A stretch of DNA of 51,541 nucleotides from Tenacibaculum gallaicum (GTDB taxonomy: Bacteria; Bacteroidota; Bacteroidia; Flavobacteriales; Flavobacteriaceae), in NCBI RefSeq assembly GCF_003387615.1, contig NZ_QUNS01000013.1, positions 1 through 51,541 on the forward strand. The letters run 5' to 3'. Below the pieces are notes generated by a model. That model did not search any database and had not been told where the DNA came from. It worked only from the letters and a program-made list of their open reading frames with translations. Below, one piece after another: positions 24,887 to 33,990 of the stretch (the first letter of the stretch is position 1; every line of letters starts with the position of its first letter). The position numbers and the translations under genes were made by a program.

Positions 24887-25429
24887 ATGAAAAGGGTAAA
24901 TAATATTTTAGAGGTAATTGTAGTATGTATATTGTTTATGGGGTGTCAGAAAGAAACTCCGCAAAAAGTTGTTGAAAAAACAGTACTTAAAGCCAATTTA
25001 TTAACGGCTAATTATGGTACAGGATACTTTAAAGAGCTTAAAGAATTACAAAAAAATGAATATTTAAAGTACTATGATAATGATGGAGAAGAATATGCAG
25101 CAACATATTTTCAATATCTTCATAGAGTTACCATACCAAACCTTGAAAGAAGTTTAAGGGATATTCAGAATTTAGAAGTAAATGAAGATTCTAAAGAGTT
25201 GATAAGTGCTTCTATTGAATTATTTGAGTTTTGTATAGACTTTTATAAAAAGGACTATGCAGAAATAGCATATATGTATGATGAGGGAAAAACTCAACAA
25301 GAAATTAATATGTTAATCAATGAGTTTAAAGCTAAAAGCCTAGAAGAATTTAAAGAAAAAAACTTAGAACTAGATGAGGCAGCAAAAATATATGCTGAGA
25401 AAAAAGGAGTGAAACTGAAATTTGTTTAA
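24887..25429 (+). CDS. Hypothetical lipoprotein
   Basis: The 180-aa protein has a lipoprotein signal (NILEVIVVCILFMGC, lipid Cys at residue 20). The mature part is mostly helical and charged (LKELQKNEYLKYYDND, LNLIEFCIDFYKKD-like, KSLEEFKEKNLELDEAAKIYAEKKG). No recognised domain. It ends 4 bp past the stop of the convergent methyltransferase gene, so the two 3' ends overlap. Confidence 0.75.
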   Translation: MKRVNNILEVIVVCILFMGCQKETPQKVVEKTVLKANLLTANYGTGYFKELKELQKNEYLKYYDNDGEEYAATYFQYLHRVTIPNLERSLRDIQNLEVNEDSKELISASIELFEFCIDFYKKDYAEIAYMYDEGKTQQEINMLINEFKAKSLEEFKEKNLELDEAAKIYAEKKGVKLKFV

Positions 25430-26424
25430 ACAATTTTTAATTCAAGTTTAGGCTCAGAACCAATTACATACTGAGACTCTATAATTAAGCGTTCTTTTTT
25501 GTTATTGGAAATATCTTTAATGTATTTAGGAGCGGTTAAACCACTGTCGTTTACAAAAAGCTTCTCGCCTTTATAAATTGTAATTTCTGTCATCACTACA
25601 ATTTCTTTAGCTGTAAAAAGTTCTTCATTCTTTAAAATAGTCTGTTTTTTAGGGAAATTAAACTTGGTAGTAGTTTTGTTAAATAACCAATCGTTAGAGC
25701 TCATAACTTTCTTACTAACTTCAAAAATTTTGTGATGTTGACGGTAATACTTTTGTTGAGTATCAGGTTTACTATTTTTATAAGAACTTGTACCTATAAA
25801 TAATGTTATTTTCTCAGGGATAAAAATAGTATCAGAAGTAGTTTGTTTCATTAAATTATAAAAAACTGAAACTTGTTGCTCACTGTCTAGGGCACGTTGC
25901 ATGGTTTCACTTACAATAATATCAGGAGAAAAGTTTTTAAGAACCTTATATTTTGTAGCATCCTTATTTACAAAATTGATATTGTTAGTTTCTAAGCCTA
26001 ACTTTACAATTGTACTTTTTAAAGTCTCAAAACTAAGAGGATTTATTTCTAAAAGCGTATATGTTATATTAAAATCGGCATACTTCAAAATAAAAGGAAG
26101 TATGAGCGAAGCAAAAGGACCAGTACCAGCATAAAGTATATGTAATGAGTCTTTTTGTTGAATTTTTTCTTGAATAGCAATATCAATTCCTTTGATAAAT
26201 TTTAGAGTTCTTTCTAAATCATCAAGGCAATTAGCAGCCCATAAAGTGCCAATTGCAACACCATTTTCTAACTGAACATTGTTTCTGTACTCTTCATTAT
26301 TTATAGTTTTATTTGAAATGCAAAGCAAAAGTTGTTTATACTCTTTTAAAGCAGAAGAATAATCAGGTACTTCTTCAAAGAATTGAGAAGTAATACGTAG
26401 TAATTCCTTTTTAAAATTCATCAT
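25426..26424 (-). CDS. PRMT-like SAM-dependent methyltransferase
   Basis: The 332-aa protein has a Rossmann methyltransferase core. Motif I is LHILYAGTGPFASL (about 93-106), post-I is TLLEINP, and a loop SETMQRALDSEQQ resembles the double-Glu loop of protein arginine methyltransferases. The C-terminal half is a beta-rich region (PEKITLFIGTSSY..., MTEITIYKGEKLFV) like the PRMT barrel. It may methylate a protein or small molecule; the substrate is unknown. It lies 18 bp after a 2OG-oxygenase-like gene on the same strand, which suggests joint action. Confidence 0.78.
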   Translation of the reverse strand: MMNFKKELLRITSQFFEEVPDYSSALKEYKQLLLCISNKTINNEEYRNNVQLENGVAIGTLWAANCLDDLERTLKFIKGIDIAIQEKIQQKDSLHILYAGTGPFASLILPFILKYADFNITYTLLEINPLSFETLKSTIVKLGLETNNINFVNKDATKYKVLKNFSPDIIVSETMQRALDSEQQVSVFYNLMKQTTSDTIFIPEKITLFIGTSSYKNSKPDTQQKYYRQHHKIFEVSKKVMSSNDWLFNKTTTKFNFPKKQTILKNEELFTAKEIVVMTEITIYKGEKLFVNDSGLTAPKYIKDISNNKKERLIIESQYVIGSEPKLELKIV

Positions 26425-26442
26425 AAGTTATTGTAAGAGTTG

Positions 26443-27168
26443 TTATTTAGATGCAAGTTTTAATAACTTCTGTTCCATTTCAAAAATAAGTTTTTCTGAA
26501 GCAGGTTCGTTATTACGTTTTAGCTCGTTTAAAATTAAACGAATTGTCTCAGGAGATTCATTTTCTTCTTGTATAGGGTAAAAACTTTTTTTTGAAGCAA
26601 GTGAAAAAAATAAAGTATCAGACCATTCGTTTCTTTCTAGATCTATAACTAAATGAATACGATCTTCATTTCCTTTATTAGTAACTGAATGCACATAATT
26701 TACATTTGTGTACCAACATTCACCAGGTAGCATATTCAGTTGTTTATCATTTAAAATAAACTGAACGTTGTTATTAGTAACAATAGGAATATGTAAACGA
26801 AAACTTCCATCTTCATAACCTAGTTTGTAGTCACGATGAGGTTTTATCTCTGCGCCAACACCCAAACGTAATAGACGAGCAGATAAAATAGGACATTTAA
26901 AAGAAGTAATTACCTCTTTAAAATACTTACAATTACTCATAATAGGAGTCTCTTGAATAGTATTATTACTGTTTTGAAATGCAAAAATATTAGAAGTATC
27001 ACCATTGCTAGTGTATAAAGGAATTACTTTCCATTCTCCTTCATATCCTGAGGTATTGAAATGAGGAACCCAGTGTTGATTTATAACTAAAGAATAATCA
27101 TGTAAAAGCTTTTCTGTATCAAATAGAAAAGGAAGTTTTAAAGATGTGGTAGTTTTAATTTCTTTCAC
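26443..27168 (-). CDS. Aspartyl/asparaginyl beta-hydroxylase domain protein
   Basis: The 241-aa protein is a 2OG-dependent oxygenase-like protein of the Asp/Asn (AspH) hydroxylase family. Iron and co-substrate ligands are visible: H111-R-D113 (KPHRDYKLG), H160 (NYVHSVTNKG) and R170. The core strands are FRLHIPIVTNN, VQFIL and LPGECWYTN. The N-terminal ~90 residues and the helical C-terminus (ILNELKRNN...) are less conserved. It is the first gene of a two-gene unit with the PRMT-like methyltransferase. Substrate unknown. Confidence 0.85.
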   Translation of the reverse strand: MKEIKTTTSLKLPFLFDTEKLLHDYSLVINQHWVPHFNTSGYEGEWKVIPLYTSNGDTSNIFAFQNSNNTIQETPIMSNCKYFKEVITSFKCPILSARLLRLGVGAEIKPHRDYKLGYEDGSFRLHIPIVTNNNVQFILNDKQLNMLPGECWYTNVNYVHSVTNKGNEDRIHLVIDLERNEWSDTLFFSLASKKSFYPIQEENESPETIRLILNELKRNNEPASEKLIFEMEQKLLKLASK

Positions 27169-27289
27169 TTATATGTAGAGATTAAAGTTGTAATAGTTCT
27201 CTACAGCAAGTTAATAGAAAAATAGTATATAGAAAGTCTTTTAAGGATAAGTGCTGAATTTTTAGGCATAAGTGGAAGAGCTTTGAATA

Positions 27290-27315
27290 AAAAGCAACCT
27301 TTTGAGGCTGCTTTT
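27290..27315 (-). terminator. Terminator after the geranylgeranyl-reductase-like gene
   Basis: Stem AAAAGCAACC (27290-27299) / GGCTGCTTTT (27306-27315) with one mismatch and a 6-nt loop. On the minus strand a T run follows, directly after the reductase stop. It may also stop plus-strand transcription. Confidence 0.75.
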
Positions 27316-28458
27316 TTAAAAAACTAAATCTTTAATTCGTTTCGTAATTGTTTTTTTTATGTCTTTAGGATAGCTTCTATCTCCATGAAAAACATCAGCC
27401 ATAGCTTCACTAAATTGCTGACCGTATTTCTTTAGTAAAATATTTCGAATACTTTTTTGCTCGTAAAACCACTTAGAAAGCCACAAACCAGTTTTTATTT
27501 CAGGAAGTAAAGTTTCTGAAATTTTCTCTAAATATAGTTTTTCAGCCAATTCAGGCTCTTTTTTACTTTCAATAATAGCTTCAGCAGCTAGTTTACCGCT
27601 ATAAATAGCATTTGAAATCCCTTCTGCAGTAATAGGATCAGCAAAACCGGCAGCATCACCAATTAAAAACACGTTGTTTTTAACAAACCCATCTGTACGA
27701 GGAGAAACAGGTATTTGAAACCCATGTTGAGACTCACTAACAATATGCGTAATGTTTAACGTTTTTAAATATTGTTGATAATGTTCTTTTAAGTTAATTT
27801 TAGTTCTTCTAGCAGAAGCAACCCCAATAGATAAATGTTTTCTCTTTGGAAAATTCCAAGCATAACCATAAGGAATAGCATCAATGTCGAAACGAACCTC
27901 TTTTGATAAACGTTCAAAATCTTCATCAGAAACTTCTACCTCATATTCTAAAGCAGGAATTAATTTACGAGTATCTTCTTTCCATCCTGCCATTTTTGCT
28001 GTTGGGCTTAAAGCACCGTCTGCAGCAATTACAAAATTAGCAGTAAAATTACCTTGTGATGTTTCAAGAGTAATGATATCATCAGAAAAAGACAATGCTT
28101 TTAACTTGTGATTTTCTAGTAAAGTAGCTCCAAACTCTTTCGCTTTTTTAGTAATAAGGTTGTCAAAAGAATCACGCATAATCATAGAAATAGTTGGTTG
28201 TTCTCTATGCGTTTGAAAATGAAGTTTTTCACCTAAATAAATATCAACAGTATGAAACTCTTTTTCAACTACTTCTTCAATGTCAAAAGGTAAGTTTTTA
28301 CGACCTCTAAAAACAAAACCACCTCCGCATGTTTTATAACGAGGTAAAGTTTCTTTTTCAATAATTACAGTTGAAATACCTTTTTGAGCTAAATAAAAAG
28401 CTGTTGAAGCCCCTGACGGTCCGCTGCCAATTACAGCAACATCATAGTGTTGTTTCAT
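27316..28458 (-). CDS. Geranylgeranyl-reductase-like FAD-dependent oxidoreductase
   Basis: The 380-aa flavoprotein belongs to the geranylgeranyl reductase / digeranylgeranylglycerophospholipid reductase family. The N-terminal dinucleotide-binding motif is VIGSGPSGASTAFYLA. The IEKETLPRYKTCGGG block (redox or active-site Cys) and the C-terminal FAD-binding GDAAGFADPITAEGISNAIYSG are intact. It probably reduces a C=C bond of an isoprenoid or a related lipid; the actual substrate in flavobacteria is not known to me. It is the last gene of the mutL-rhomboid unit (55 bp after the EEP gene) and is followed by a terminator. Confidence 0.88.
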   Translation of the reverse strand: MKQHYDVAVIGSGPSGASTAFYLAQKGISTVIIEKETLPRYKTCGGGFVFRGRKNLPFDIEEVVEKEFHTVDIYLGEKLHFQTHREQPTISMIMRDSFDNLITKKAKEFGATLLENHKLKALSFSDDIITLETSQGNFTANFVIAADGALSPTAKMAGWKEDTRKLIPALEYEVEVSDEDFERLSKEVRFDIDAIPYGYAWNFPKRKHLSIGVASARRTKINLKEHYQQYLKTLNITHIVSESQHGFQIPVSPRTDGFVKNNVFLIGDAAGFADPITAEGISNAIYSGKLAAEAIIESKKEPELAEKLYLEKISETLLPEIKTGLWLSKWFYEQKSIRNILLKKYGQQFSEAMADVFHGDRSYPKDIKKTITKRIKDLVF

Positions 28459-28513
28459 AGTTTTATTTTTAATTTGGTTAAAAATACACTTTTATACCGA
28501 ATTAAAAATAAAA

Positions 28514-29527
28514 TTACCAATGTAAGCGAGCCATAACTGGGTAGTGGTCAGAAAGTTTGATGCCTCCGTAAGTTTTAAACTGATTAATAGTTGCTTTGGT
28601 ATCTGTCAAAACAAAATCGATACGCATAGGGTAGATGTATCGAAAAGATTTACCTAAGCCAATACCACATTGAATAAAAGCATCTTTTTTATTAGTAGCC
28701 AGTTGTTTGTAAGCCCAAGAATAAGCAGTGTTGTTAAAATCACCACAAACAATTTTTTTACCCTTCCAAGAATACTCATGTTGTTGAATTAACTCTACTT
28801 GACTTACTTGTTTTACAAAACCATTTTCTAAACGTTTAAATAAACGTTCAGAATTTTTTTCTCCAAAATTTTCTTTCTTCGGATTTAATTTTAATGACTC
28901 TAAATGTACATTGTATACACGAATAGTGTCTTTTTTTACAAGAATATCAGTAAAAATAGTGTTATTAGCACTCTGTTTAAAATCTAGAGAACCAGCATTT
29001 ATAATGGGGTATTTGGAATAAATAGCTAGCCCAAACTTATTTGTTTTCGTTTTTGTTTTTATGTATTTGTATGGAAGCTTAATATCAAGTAGCTTAGAGT
29101 TGTAAAACTCTTGTATTGCAATAACGTCTGGACTTTCATTATTAATGAATTCGTAAATTTTCTGCTCAGTGGTTATGTCATCTTCATGCTTGTAGTGATT
29201 AAATAAATGAACATTATAACTCATTATTTTTAAATCATCATTTAAAATTATTTCCTTATTTGAAAATTTAACTAGCGGAGTAGAGACGAACCATCCAATT
29301 GCTAAAATAAGTAAAGATAAGAACGCGTTTTTGTGCATTTTAATGAGCCAATACACAAAAAAAGCAATGTTTACGATAACTAAAAACGGAACAAATAAAC
29401 CAAAAACAGAAAGAAAAGGAATTGTTTGTGGTGAAACATACGGAAGTACATACGATAGTAATAAAACAGTTGCAAAAACTGAATTGATAAAAAATAAAAA
29501 TTTATGACCTATCGAAAACTTTTTCAT
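28514..29527 (-). CDS. Membrane-anchored endonuclease/exonuclease/phosphatase family protein
   Basis: The 337-aa protein has three N-terminal hydrophobic segments (about 8-30, 35-60, 67-85) followed by an EEP domain. EEP motifs are LKIMSYNVHLFN, DVIAIQEFYNS, VYNVHLES, KIVCGDFNNTAYSWAY and the C-terminal LSDHYPVMARL. This layout is common in Bacteroidota and suggests an extracytoplasmic hydrolase of nucleic acid, phospholipid or phosphoester; the exact substrate is unknown. The start abuts the rhomboid stop. Confidence 0.88.
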   Translation of the reverse strand: MKKFSIGHKFLFFINSVFATVLLLSYVLPYVSPQTIPFLSVFGLFVPFLVIVNIAFFVYWLIKMHKNAFLSLLILAIGWFVSTPLVKFSNKEIILNDDLKIMSYNVHLFNHYKHEDDITTEQKIYEFINNESPDVIAIQEFYNSKLLDIKLPYKYIKTKTKTNKFGLAIYSKYPIINAGSLDFKQSANNTIFTDILVKKDTIRVYNVHLESLKLNPKKENFGEKNSERLFKRLENGFVKQVSQVELIQQHEYSWKGKKIVCGDFNNTAYSWAYKQLATNKKDAFIQCGIGLGKSFRYIYPMRIDFVLTDTKATINQFKTYGGIKLSDHYPVMARLHW

Positions 29528-30394
29528 CTAATTTTTTCCTTGTTTAAATAAAAACTCTTTTTCACCTTTACTTAAAGTATCGTACCCAGATTTACTAATC
29601 TTATCTAAAATAGTATCAATTTCTTCTTGGTTTCTTGTTTTATCAACGCTGTGTTTTGGTGTTTTATTACCAGATTTGTAAACAGTTTTAAGCTTTTTTT
29701 CTTTTTTAGTAAAAGTAAATAGTTGATTTATTGATTTAAAAATATCTAATTTTTTATTACTAGCACTACGAACATAGAAAAAACCTAGCAGAGCACCACC
29801 AAGGTGGGCTAAATGTCCACCAGCATTACCAGCAGGGATTTGAATAACATCAATAGCAATCCAAATACAAGCCAACACCCATAATTTTACAAAACCAATT
29901 AGTGGGAATTTTAATTCGTAATTAGGTATATAGGTAGCAATACCAATAAAAATAGCAGAGATACCTGCCGAAGCGCCCAGTAAAACACTATTATGAGCAA
30001 CGTTTTGTAAGGCAGGAAAAAAATTATAGCTAGCAACAAAAATAATTCCTCCAAATAAGGTTCCCAATAAATAAAAACTAAGTAATTGTTTAGGAGTAAA
30101 ATATTGTTGAAATAGATGCCCAATATAAAATAAGGCAATTAAGTTTAGTAGGATATGTAAAAAACTAGTATGTAAAAAACCATAGGTAATAACCGTCCAT
30201 GGTTTTAGTAAAAAGTCATCAAAATTGGCGGGTAAAGCTAGCCACTCTACTAAAAAATTAGTTTTTAATTGAAAAAGGAATCCAAAAGTATTGGTAACAA
30301 AAACAAGCAAGAAAATAGCTAGGTTTACATAAATTAACTGTTCAACAATTCCTGCGTGTTTAAATCTATATTTTAAGTTTTCGAGTATATTCAT
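29528..30394 (-). CDS. Rhomboid family intramembrane serine protease (downstream copy)
   Basis: The 288-aa protein has a rhomboid core of six TMs. The catalytic Ser is in LLGASAGISAIFI and the His in AGGHLAHLGGALLGF. The HTSFLHILLNLIALFYIG segment supplies the HxxxN pattern in TM2. After the core, a hydrophilic C-terminal tail of about 75 residues (KKLDIFKSINQLF..., QEEIDTILDKISKSGYDTLSKGEKEFL) carries a helix-hairpin typical of flavobacterial rhomboids. Rhomboids cleave TM segments of membrane proteins; the substrates are unknown. A second rhomboid lies 41 bp upstream. Confidence 0.92.
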   Translation of the reverse strand: MNILENLKYRFKHAGIVEQLIYVNLAIFLLVFVTNTFGFLFQLKTNFLVEWLALPANFDDFLLKPWTVITYGFLHTSFLHILLNLIALFYIGHLFQQYFTPKQLLSFYLLGTLFGGIIFVASYNFFPALQNVAHNSVLLGASAGISAIFIGIATYIPNYELKFPLIGFVKLWVLACIWIAIDVIQIPAGNAGGHLAHLGGALLGFFYVRSASNKKLDIFKSINQLFTFTKKEKKLKTVYKSGNKTPKHSVDKTRNQEEIDTILDKISKSGYDTLSKGEKEFLFKQGKN

Positions 30395-30435
30395 ATTTTA
30401 TGACTTCTTGAATAAAGACAAATTAAGATACTAAA

Positions 30436-31161
30436 TTAACGAAATTTAAATTGATTTTTTTTCCAGTACCATGCAATAATAAGACCAATAATAGCACCAC
30501 CAATATGAGCGAAATGCGCAATGTTACCAATAGAGTAACTTGTCATACCAAAGAATAAATCACTTACTATAATTAGAGGAATAAAGTATTTGGCAGCAAT
30601 AGGAACAGGGAAGAAAATCAAAGCTAGTTTAGCATCAGGATAGGTTAAACCGAACGCAACTAAAATTCCATAAATAGCACCTGAAGCACCAACGGCAGGA
30701 GTGTGGTACAAGCTGTAAAACTCACTCATAGTTTTATTAGACAAGGTAATTAAACTATCGTTATATTGTCCAGAGGTTAAAATGTTTTGAATTTCAGCGG
30801 GAGAAATACCCATTCCAATTAGTTGTTCGTATATTCCATTAAATTGATAATAATTGGCAAAAGTGTAAATTAAACCAGCACCAATTCCTGCAGAAAAATA
30901 GAAAAATAAAAACTTGTTTCGGCCCCACATTTGTTCAAGTGGAGTACCAAAAGCCCATAAAGCATACATGTTGAAGATTAAGTGCATAGTTCCACCGTGC
31001 ATAAACATGTGTGTAACATATTGCCAGATACCAAAATGTTCGTTTTTAGGATAATGTAAAGCAAATAGATTAGTTAAATCCATGTTTAATAACTGCGGAG
31101 CAAAAAATAGAATCACGTTAATGATTATTAAATGCTTTATGGCTTGTGTTAATCTAGGCAT
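30436..31161 (-). CDS. Rhomboid family intramembrane serine protease (upstream copy)
   Basis: The 241-aa protein is rhomboid core only. TM2 carries MFMHGGTMHLIFNMYALW, catalytic Ser is in AVGASGAIYGIL and catalytic His in AHFAHIGGAIIGL. The large periplasmic insertion EQLIGMGISPAEIQNILTSG between TMs is a feature of this subgroup. It lacks the C-terminal tail of its neighbour. It starts 8 bp after the mutL stop, so it is in the same transcript. Confidence 0.93.
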   Translation of the reverse strand: MPRLTQAIKHLIIINVILFFAPQLLNMDLTNLFALHYPKNEHFGIWQYVTHMFMHGGTMHLIFNMYALWAFGTPLEQMWGRNKFLFFYFSAGIGAGLIYTFANYYQFNGIYEQLIGMGISPAEIQNILTSGQYNDSLITLSNKTMSEFYSLYHTPAVGASGAIYGILVAFGLTYPDAKLALIFFPVPIAAKYFIPLIIVSDLFFGMTSYSIGNIAHFAHIGGAIIGLIIAWYWKKNQFKFR

Positions 31162-31169
31162 AGTACTTA

Positions 31170-33023
31170 TTATTTATTAAAAATGGTGTCTATCTCGTTT
31201 AAGGTTAGTGTTTTAAACGTAGGTTTACCAAATGGTGAAATGTTAGGTTCTTTACAAGAAAATAAATTGTTTACTAAATTTTCTTGTTCTTTAGGATTTA
31301 AAGTAGTTCCTGTTTTTATAGCTAGTGATTTTGCAAATGATTTAGCCATCACATCAAAATGACTAAAACTAGTATCAGGTACTTCAAGTTTAATATCGTC
31401 TAATAACTGCTCTAAAATAAGAGTGATTTGACTTTCACTTATTGAGGTTGGGATTCCGGCAATTACCACACTTTCTTTTGTGAATTCATCAAACATAAAA
31501 CCAGCGCTTTCTAAATCAGACTTAATACTGTATATCATTTCTATATCAGAGGAAGAAAAAGAAATATTCACAGGAAATAACAATTGTTGACTACTTGCTT
31601 CTTTTACGGTAATGTTCTCTAAAAACTCCTCGTATAAAACTCGTTGATGTGCTAACGATTGATGAATTAATACCACGCCTGATTTTATAGAGCTTAACAA
31701 GTATTTTTTTTGAATTTGGAAGGTTTTTCCAGTTTCAGTTTCTTGTTCAGACTCAAAAAGTTGTTCTTGCTGAGTGGATTCAATAGTATCAGTGTTCGTA
31801 TATAAAGCCTCCCAACTTCCAGTGTCTTTTTTAAAATTAGATTGATAACTGTGTGTTGTTGTGCTTTTTGGTGAGTGACTTTCGTTATAAGACTCTTTAT
31901 AATTTGTTTCTGTTTTAAAAGGATTAAATGACGGGTCTACCGTTATTGGAGGAACCGAAGAACTACCCTTTTTACTATAATCGTAAGGAGTATCTAAAGT
32001 AGCATCTCTATCAAAATCCAATACAGGAGCTACATTGTACTGCCCCAAACTATGTTTTACAGTAGCACGTAAAATAGCATATAATGCTTTTTCGTTATCA
32101 AACTTAATTTCCGTTTTTGTCGGGTGAATGTTAATATCAATTGTATTAGGTGGTACCTCTAAATACAAGAAATAAGAAGGATGCGAACCACTTTCTAATA
32201 AACCTTCAAAAGCATTTACTACCGCATGATTTAAATACGAACTTTTTATAAATCGGTTATTCACAAAAAAGAACTGTTCACCACGTTTTTTCTTAGCAAA
32301 CTCTGGTTTAGCAACAAATCCGTTAACAGTTATAATATCTGTTTGCTCATTAATGGGAACTAACTTTTCGTTCATTTTAGTTCCAAAAATAGCTACAATA
32401 CGTTTACGGAAGTTACTTTTCTTTAAATGATAAATTTCGTTGTTGTTATGATGTAATAAAAAAGAAATAGTAGGGTGTGCTAAAGCCACACGTTGAAATT
32501 CATCAACAATATGACGCGTTTCAACTGTGTCAGATTTTAAAAAGTTACGACGTGCAGGAATGTTAAAAAATAAATTTTTAATAGCAATACTAGTTCCTTT
32601 TGCTGTTGAAACTACTTCTTGAGAAGTTATCTCACTACCTTCAATTTTTATCTGTGTTCCTAACTCGTCATCTTCTTGTTTCGTTTTTAATTCAACATGA
32701 GCAATGGCAGCAATAGAAGCTAAAGCCTCACCACGAAACCCTTTGGTGTTTAAATTGAATAAATCTTGTGCTTCTTTAATTTTTGAAGTAGCATGACGTT
32801 CAAAACTTAAACGAGCATCGGTAGCACTCATTCCCTTACCGTCATCAATTACTTGAATTAATGTTTTTCCTGCATCTTTTAACAATAAGGTGATAGAGGT
32901 AGCACCTGCATCAATTGAATTTTCAACTAATTCTTTTACCACAGAAGCGGGGCGTTGAACCACTTCTCCAGCAGCAATTTGATTCGCAACATGATCAGGT
33001 AGTAGCTGTATAATATCTGACAT
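31170..33023 (-). CDS. mutL: DNA mismatch repair protein MutL
   Basis: MutL links MutS mismatch recognition to strand removal. The 617-aa protein has the GHKL ATPase domain with IAAGEVVQRPASVVKELVEN, SIDAGAT, DDGKGM and TKGFRGEALASI, followed by the transducer domain and a long linker (residues ~340-435), then the C-terminal dimerisation domain. The endonuclease signature DQHA(x)2E(x)4E is not recognisable: the matching stretch reads IHQSLAHQRVLYEEF. It is the second gene of the 33305-27316 unit. Confidence 0.95.
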   Translation of the reverse strand: MSDIIQLLPDHVANQIAAGEVVQRPASVVKELVENSIDAGATSITLLLKDAGKTLIQVIDDGKGMSATDARLSFERHATSKIKEAQDLFNLNTKGFRGEALASIAAIAHVELKTKQEDDELGTQIKIEGSEITSQEVVSTAKGTSIAIKNLFFNIPARRNFLKSDTVETRHIVDEFQRVALAHPTISFLLHHNNNEIYHLKKSNFRKRIVAIFGTKMNEKLVPINEQTDIITVNGFVAKPEFAKKKRGEQFFFVNNRFIKSSYLNHAVVNAFEGLLESGSHPSYFLYLEVPPNTIDINIHPTKTEIKFDNEKALYAILRATVKHSLGQYNVAPVLDFDRDATLDTPYDYSKKGSSSVPPITVDPSFNPFKTETNYKESYNESHSPKSTTTHSYQSNFKKDTGSWEALYTNTDTIESTQQEQLFESEQETETGKTFQIQKKYLLSSIKSGVVLIHQSLAHQRVLYEEFLENITVKEASSQQLLFPVNISFSSSDIEMIYSIKSDLESAGFMFDEFTKESVVIAGIPTSISESQITLILEQLLDDIKLEVPDTSFSHFDVMAKSFAKSLAIKTGTTLNPKEQENLVNNLFSCKEPNISPFGKPTFKTLTLNEIDTIFNK

Positions 33024-33305
33024 TTAATTATTTTTTGAGAAAAAGATAGAAAGGTCAAAATCGATAATAAACAAAAAAATAAGCGTTAAAACCAACGCTA
33101 TAACAACGATAGTTTTATTTAGCTTGTAGCCAGACTCTTTGAATTCGTCAATAGCAGCATTAAATTTTCCTTTTAAACCTTTTTTCTTTCCAATAGTAGT
33201 TCTGTATTGATCAAACTTTTGCTTTATTTCATAAGGATTTCCATCTCCTTTGTAATAACGAGGTTTGTAATCAAATTTTTTATTTTCTTTTTTGATAAAT
33301 CCCAT
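33024..33305 (-). CDS. Small membrane protein upstream of mutL
   Basis: The 93-aa protein has a basic N-terminus (MGFIKKENKKFDYKPRYYKGDGNPYEIKQKFDQYR) and a single C-terminal TM (TIVVIALVLTLIFLFIIDFDL). Orthologues in flavobacteria are conserved and sometimes carry the misleading name riboflavin synthase subunit beta, probably because ribH is nearby; nothing in this sequence supports that. It directly precedes mutL with no gap. Confidence 0.75.
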   Translation of the reverse strand: MGFIKKENKKFDYKPRYYKGDGNPYEIKQKFDQYRTTIGKKKGLKGKFNAAIDEFKESGYKLNKTIVVIALVLTLIFLFIIDFDLSIFFSKNN

Positions 33306-33419
33306 AAAATTGTTGCTTCTTTAATAGCTTACGTGGAACAAAAATCACACCAAATAAGACGAATTTCAAAGTTACTGAATTATAGAGAGGTGGTCAAAAA
33401 AAGTGAATAAATTAAAGTT

Positions 33420-33455
33420 AAAAAGCGTTTAAGTTGTACAACTTAAACGCTTTTT
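33420..33455 (-). terminator. Perfect 36-nt palindromic terminator after ribH
   Basis: AAAAAGCGTTTAAGTTGT joined to its exact reverse complement, with runs of A on one side and T on the other. It can act on both strands, but only ribH (minus, ending 29 bp away) transcribes towards it. Confidence 0.9.
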
Positions 33456-33483
33456 AATAATGTTTATCTAAAAAAAGAATCGA

Positions 33484-33990
33484 TTAAAAACCTAATGAGT
33501 TTGAAGTACGTTCATGATTTTTAATTGCTGCCATTTTAACTGCTGCTACAGCACATTCAATTCCTTTGTTTCCTAATTCCCCGCCCGAACGATCAATAGA
33601 TTGTTGTTTGGTATTGTCTGTCAATACACAGAAAATTACAGGAACATCGTATTTAATGTTTAAATCTACAATTCCTTGAGTAACTCCTTCACAAACAAAA
33701 TCGAAATGCTTGGTTTCACCTTGAATCACATTTCCAATGGCGATGATAGCATCTAGTTTTTGTGTTTCAATCATTTTTTTACATCCGTACACCAATTCAA
33801 AACTACCAGGAACATCCCAAGAAACAATGTTTTCTTCTGTTGCTCCACAGTCTATTAAAGTTTCAATAGCACCTTTATGAAGGTTTTTAGTGATTTCAGG
33901 ATTCCATTCTGAAACAACAATCCCAAATCGAAAAGGTTTCGCATTTGGGATTGTTGCTTTATCGTAATAAGATAAATTTGTTGTAGCCAT
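33484..33990 (-). CDS. ribH: 6,7-dimethyl-8-ribityllumazine synthase
   Basis: RibH condenses 5-amino-6-ribitylaminouracil with dihydroxybutanone phosphate in riboflavin synthesis. The 168-aa protein has FGIVVSEWNPEIT, WDVPGSFELVYG, AIGNVIQGETKHFDFV (catalytic His in KHFDFV) and the GxxxGVTQGI segment. Length is normal. No rib neighbours or FMN riboswitch are seen. The start overlaps the stop of the TPR gene by one base. Confidence 0.96.
   Translation of the reverse strand: MATTNLSYYDKATIPNAKPFRFGIVVSEWNPEITKNLHKGAIETLIDCGATEENIVSWDVPGSFELVYGCKKMIETQKLDAIIAIGNVIQGETKHFDFVCEGVTQGIVDLNIKYDVPVIFCVLTDNTKQQSIDRSGGELGNKGIECAVAAVKMAAIKNHERTSNSLGF

Noticed and set aside
33024..33305. Name 'riboflavin synthase subunit beta' for the 93-aa protein
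   Set aside because: The sequence is a basic segment plus one TM helix; the lumazine synthase is the separate gene at 33484-33990.
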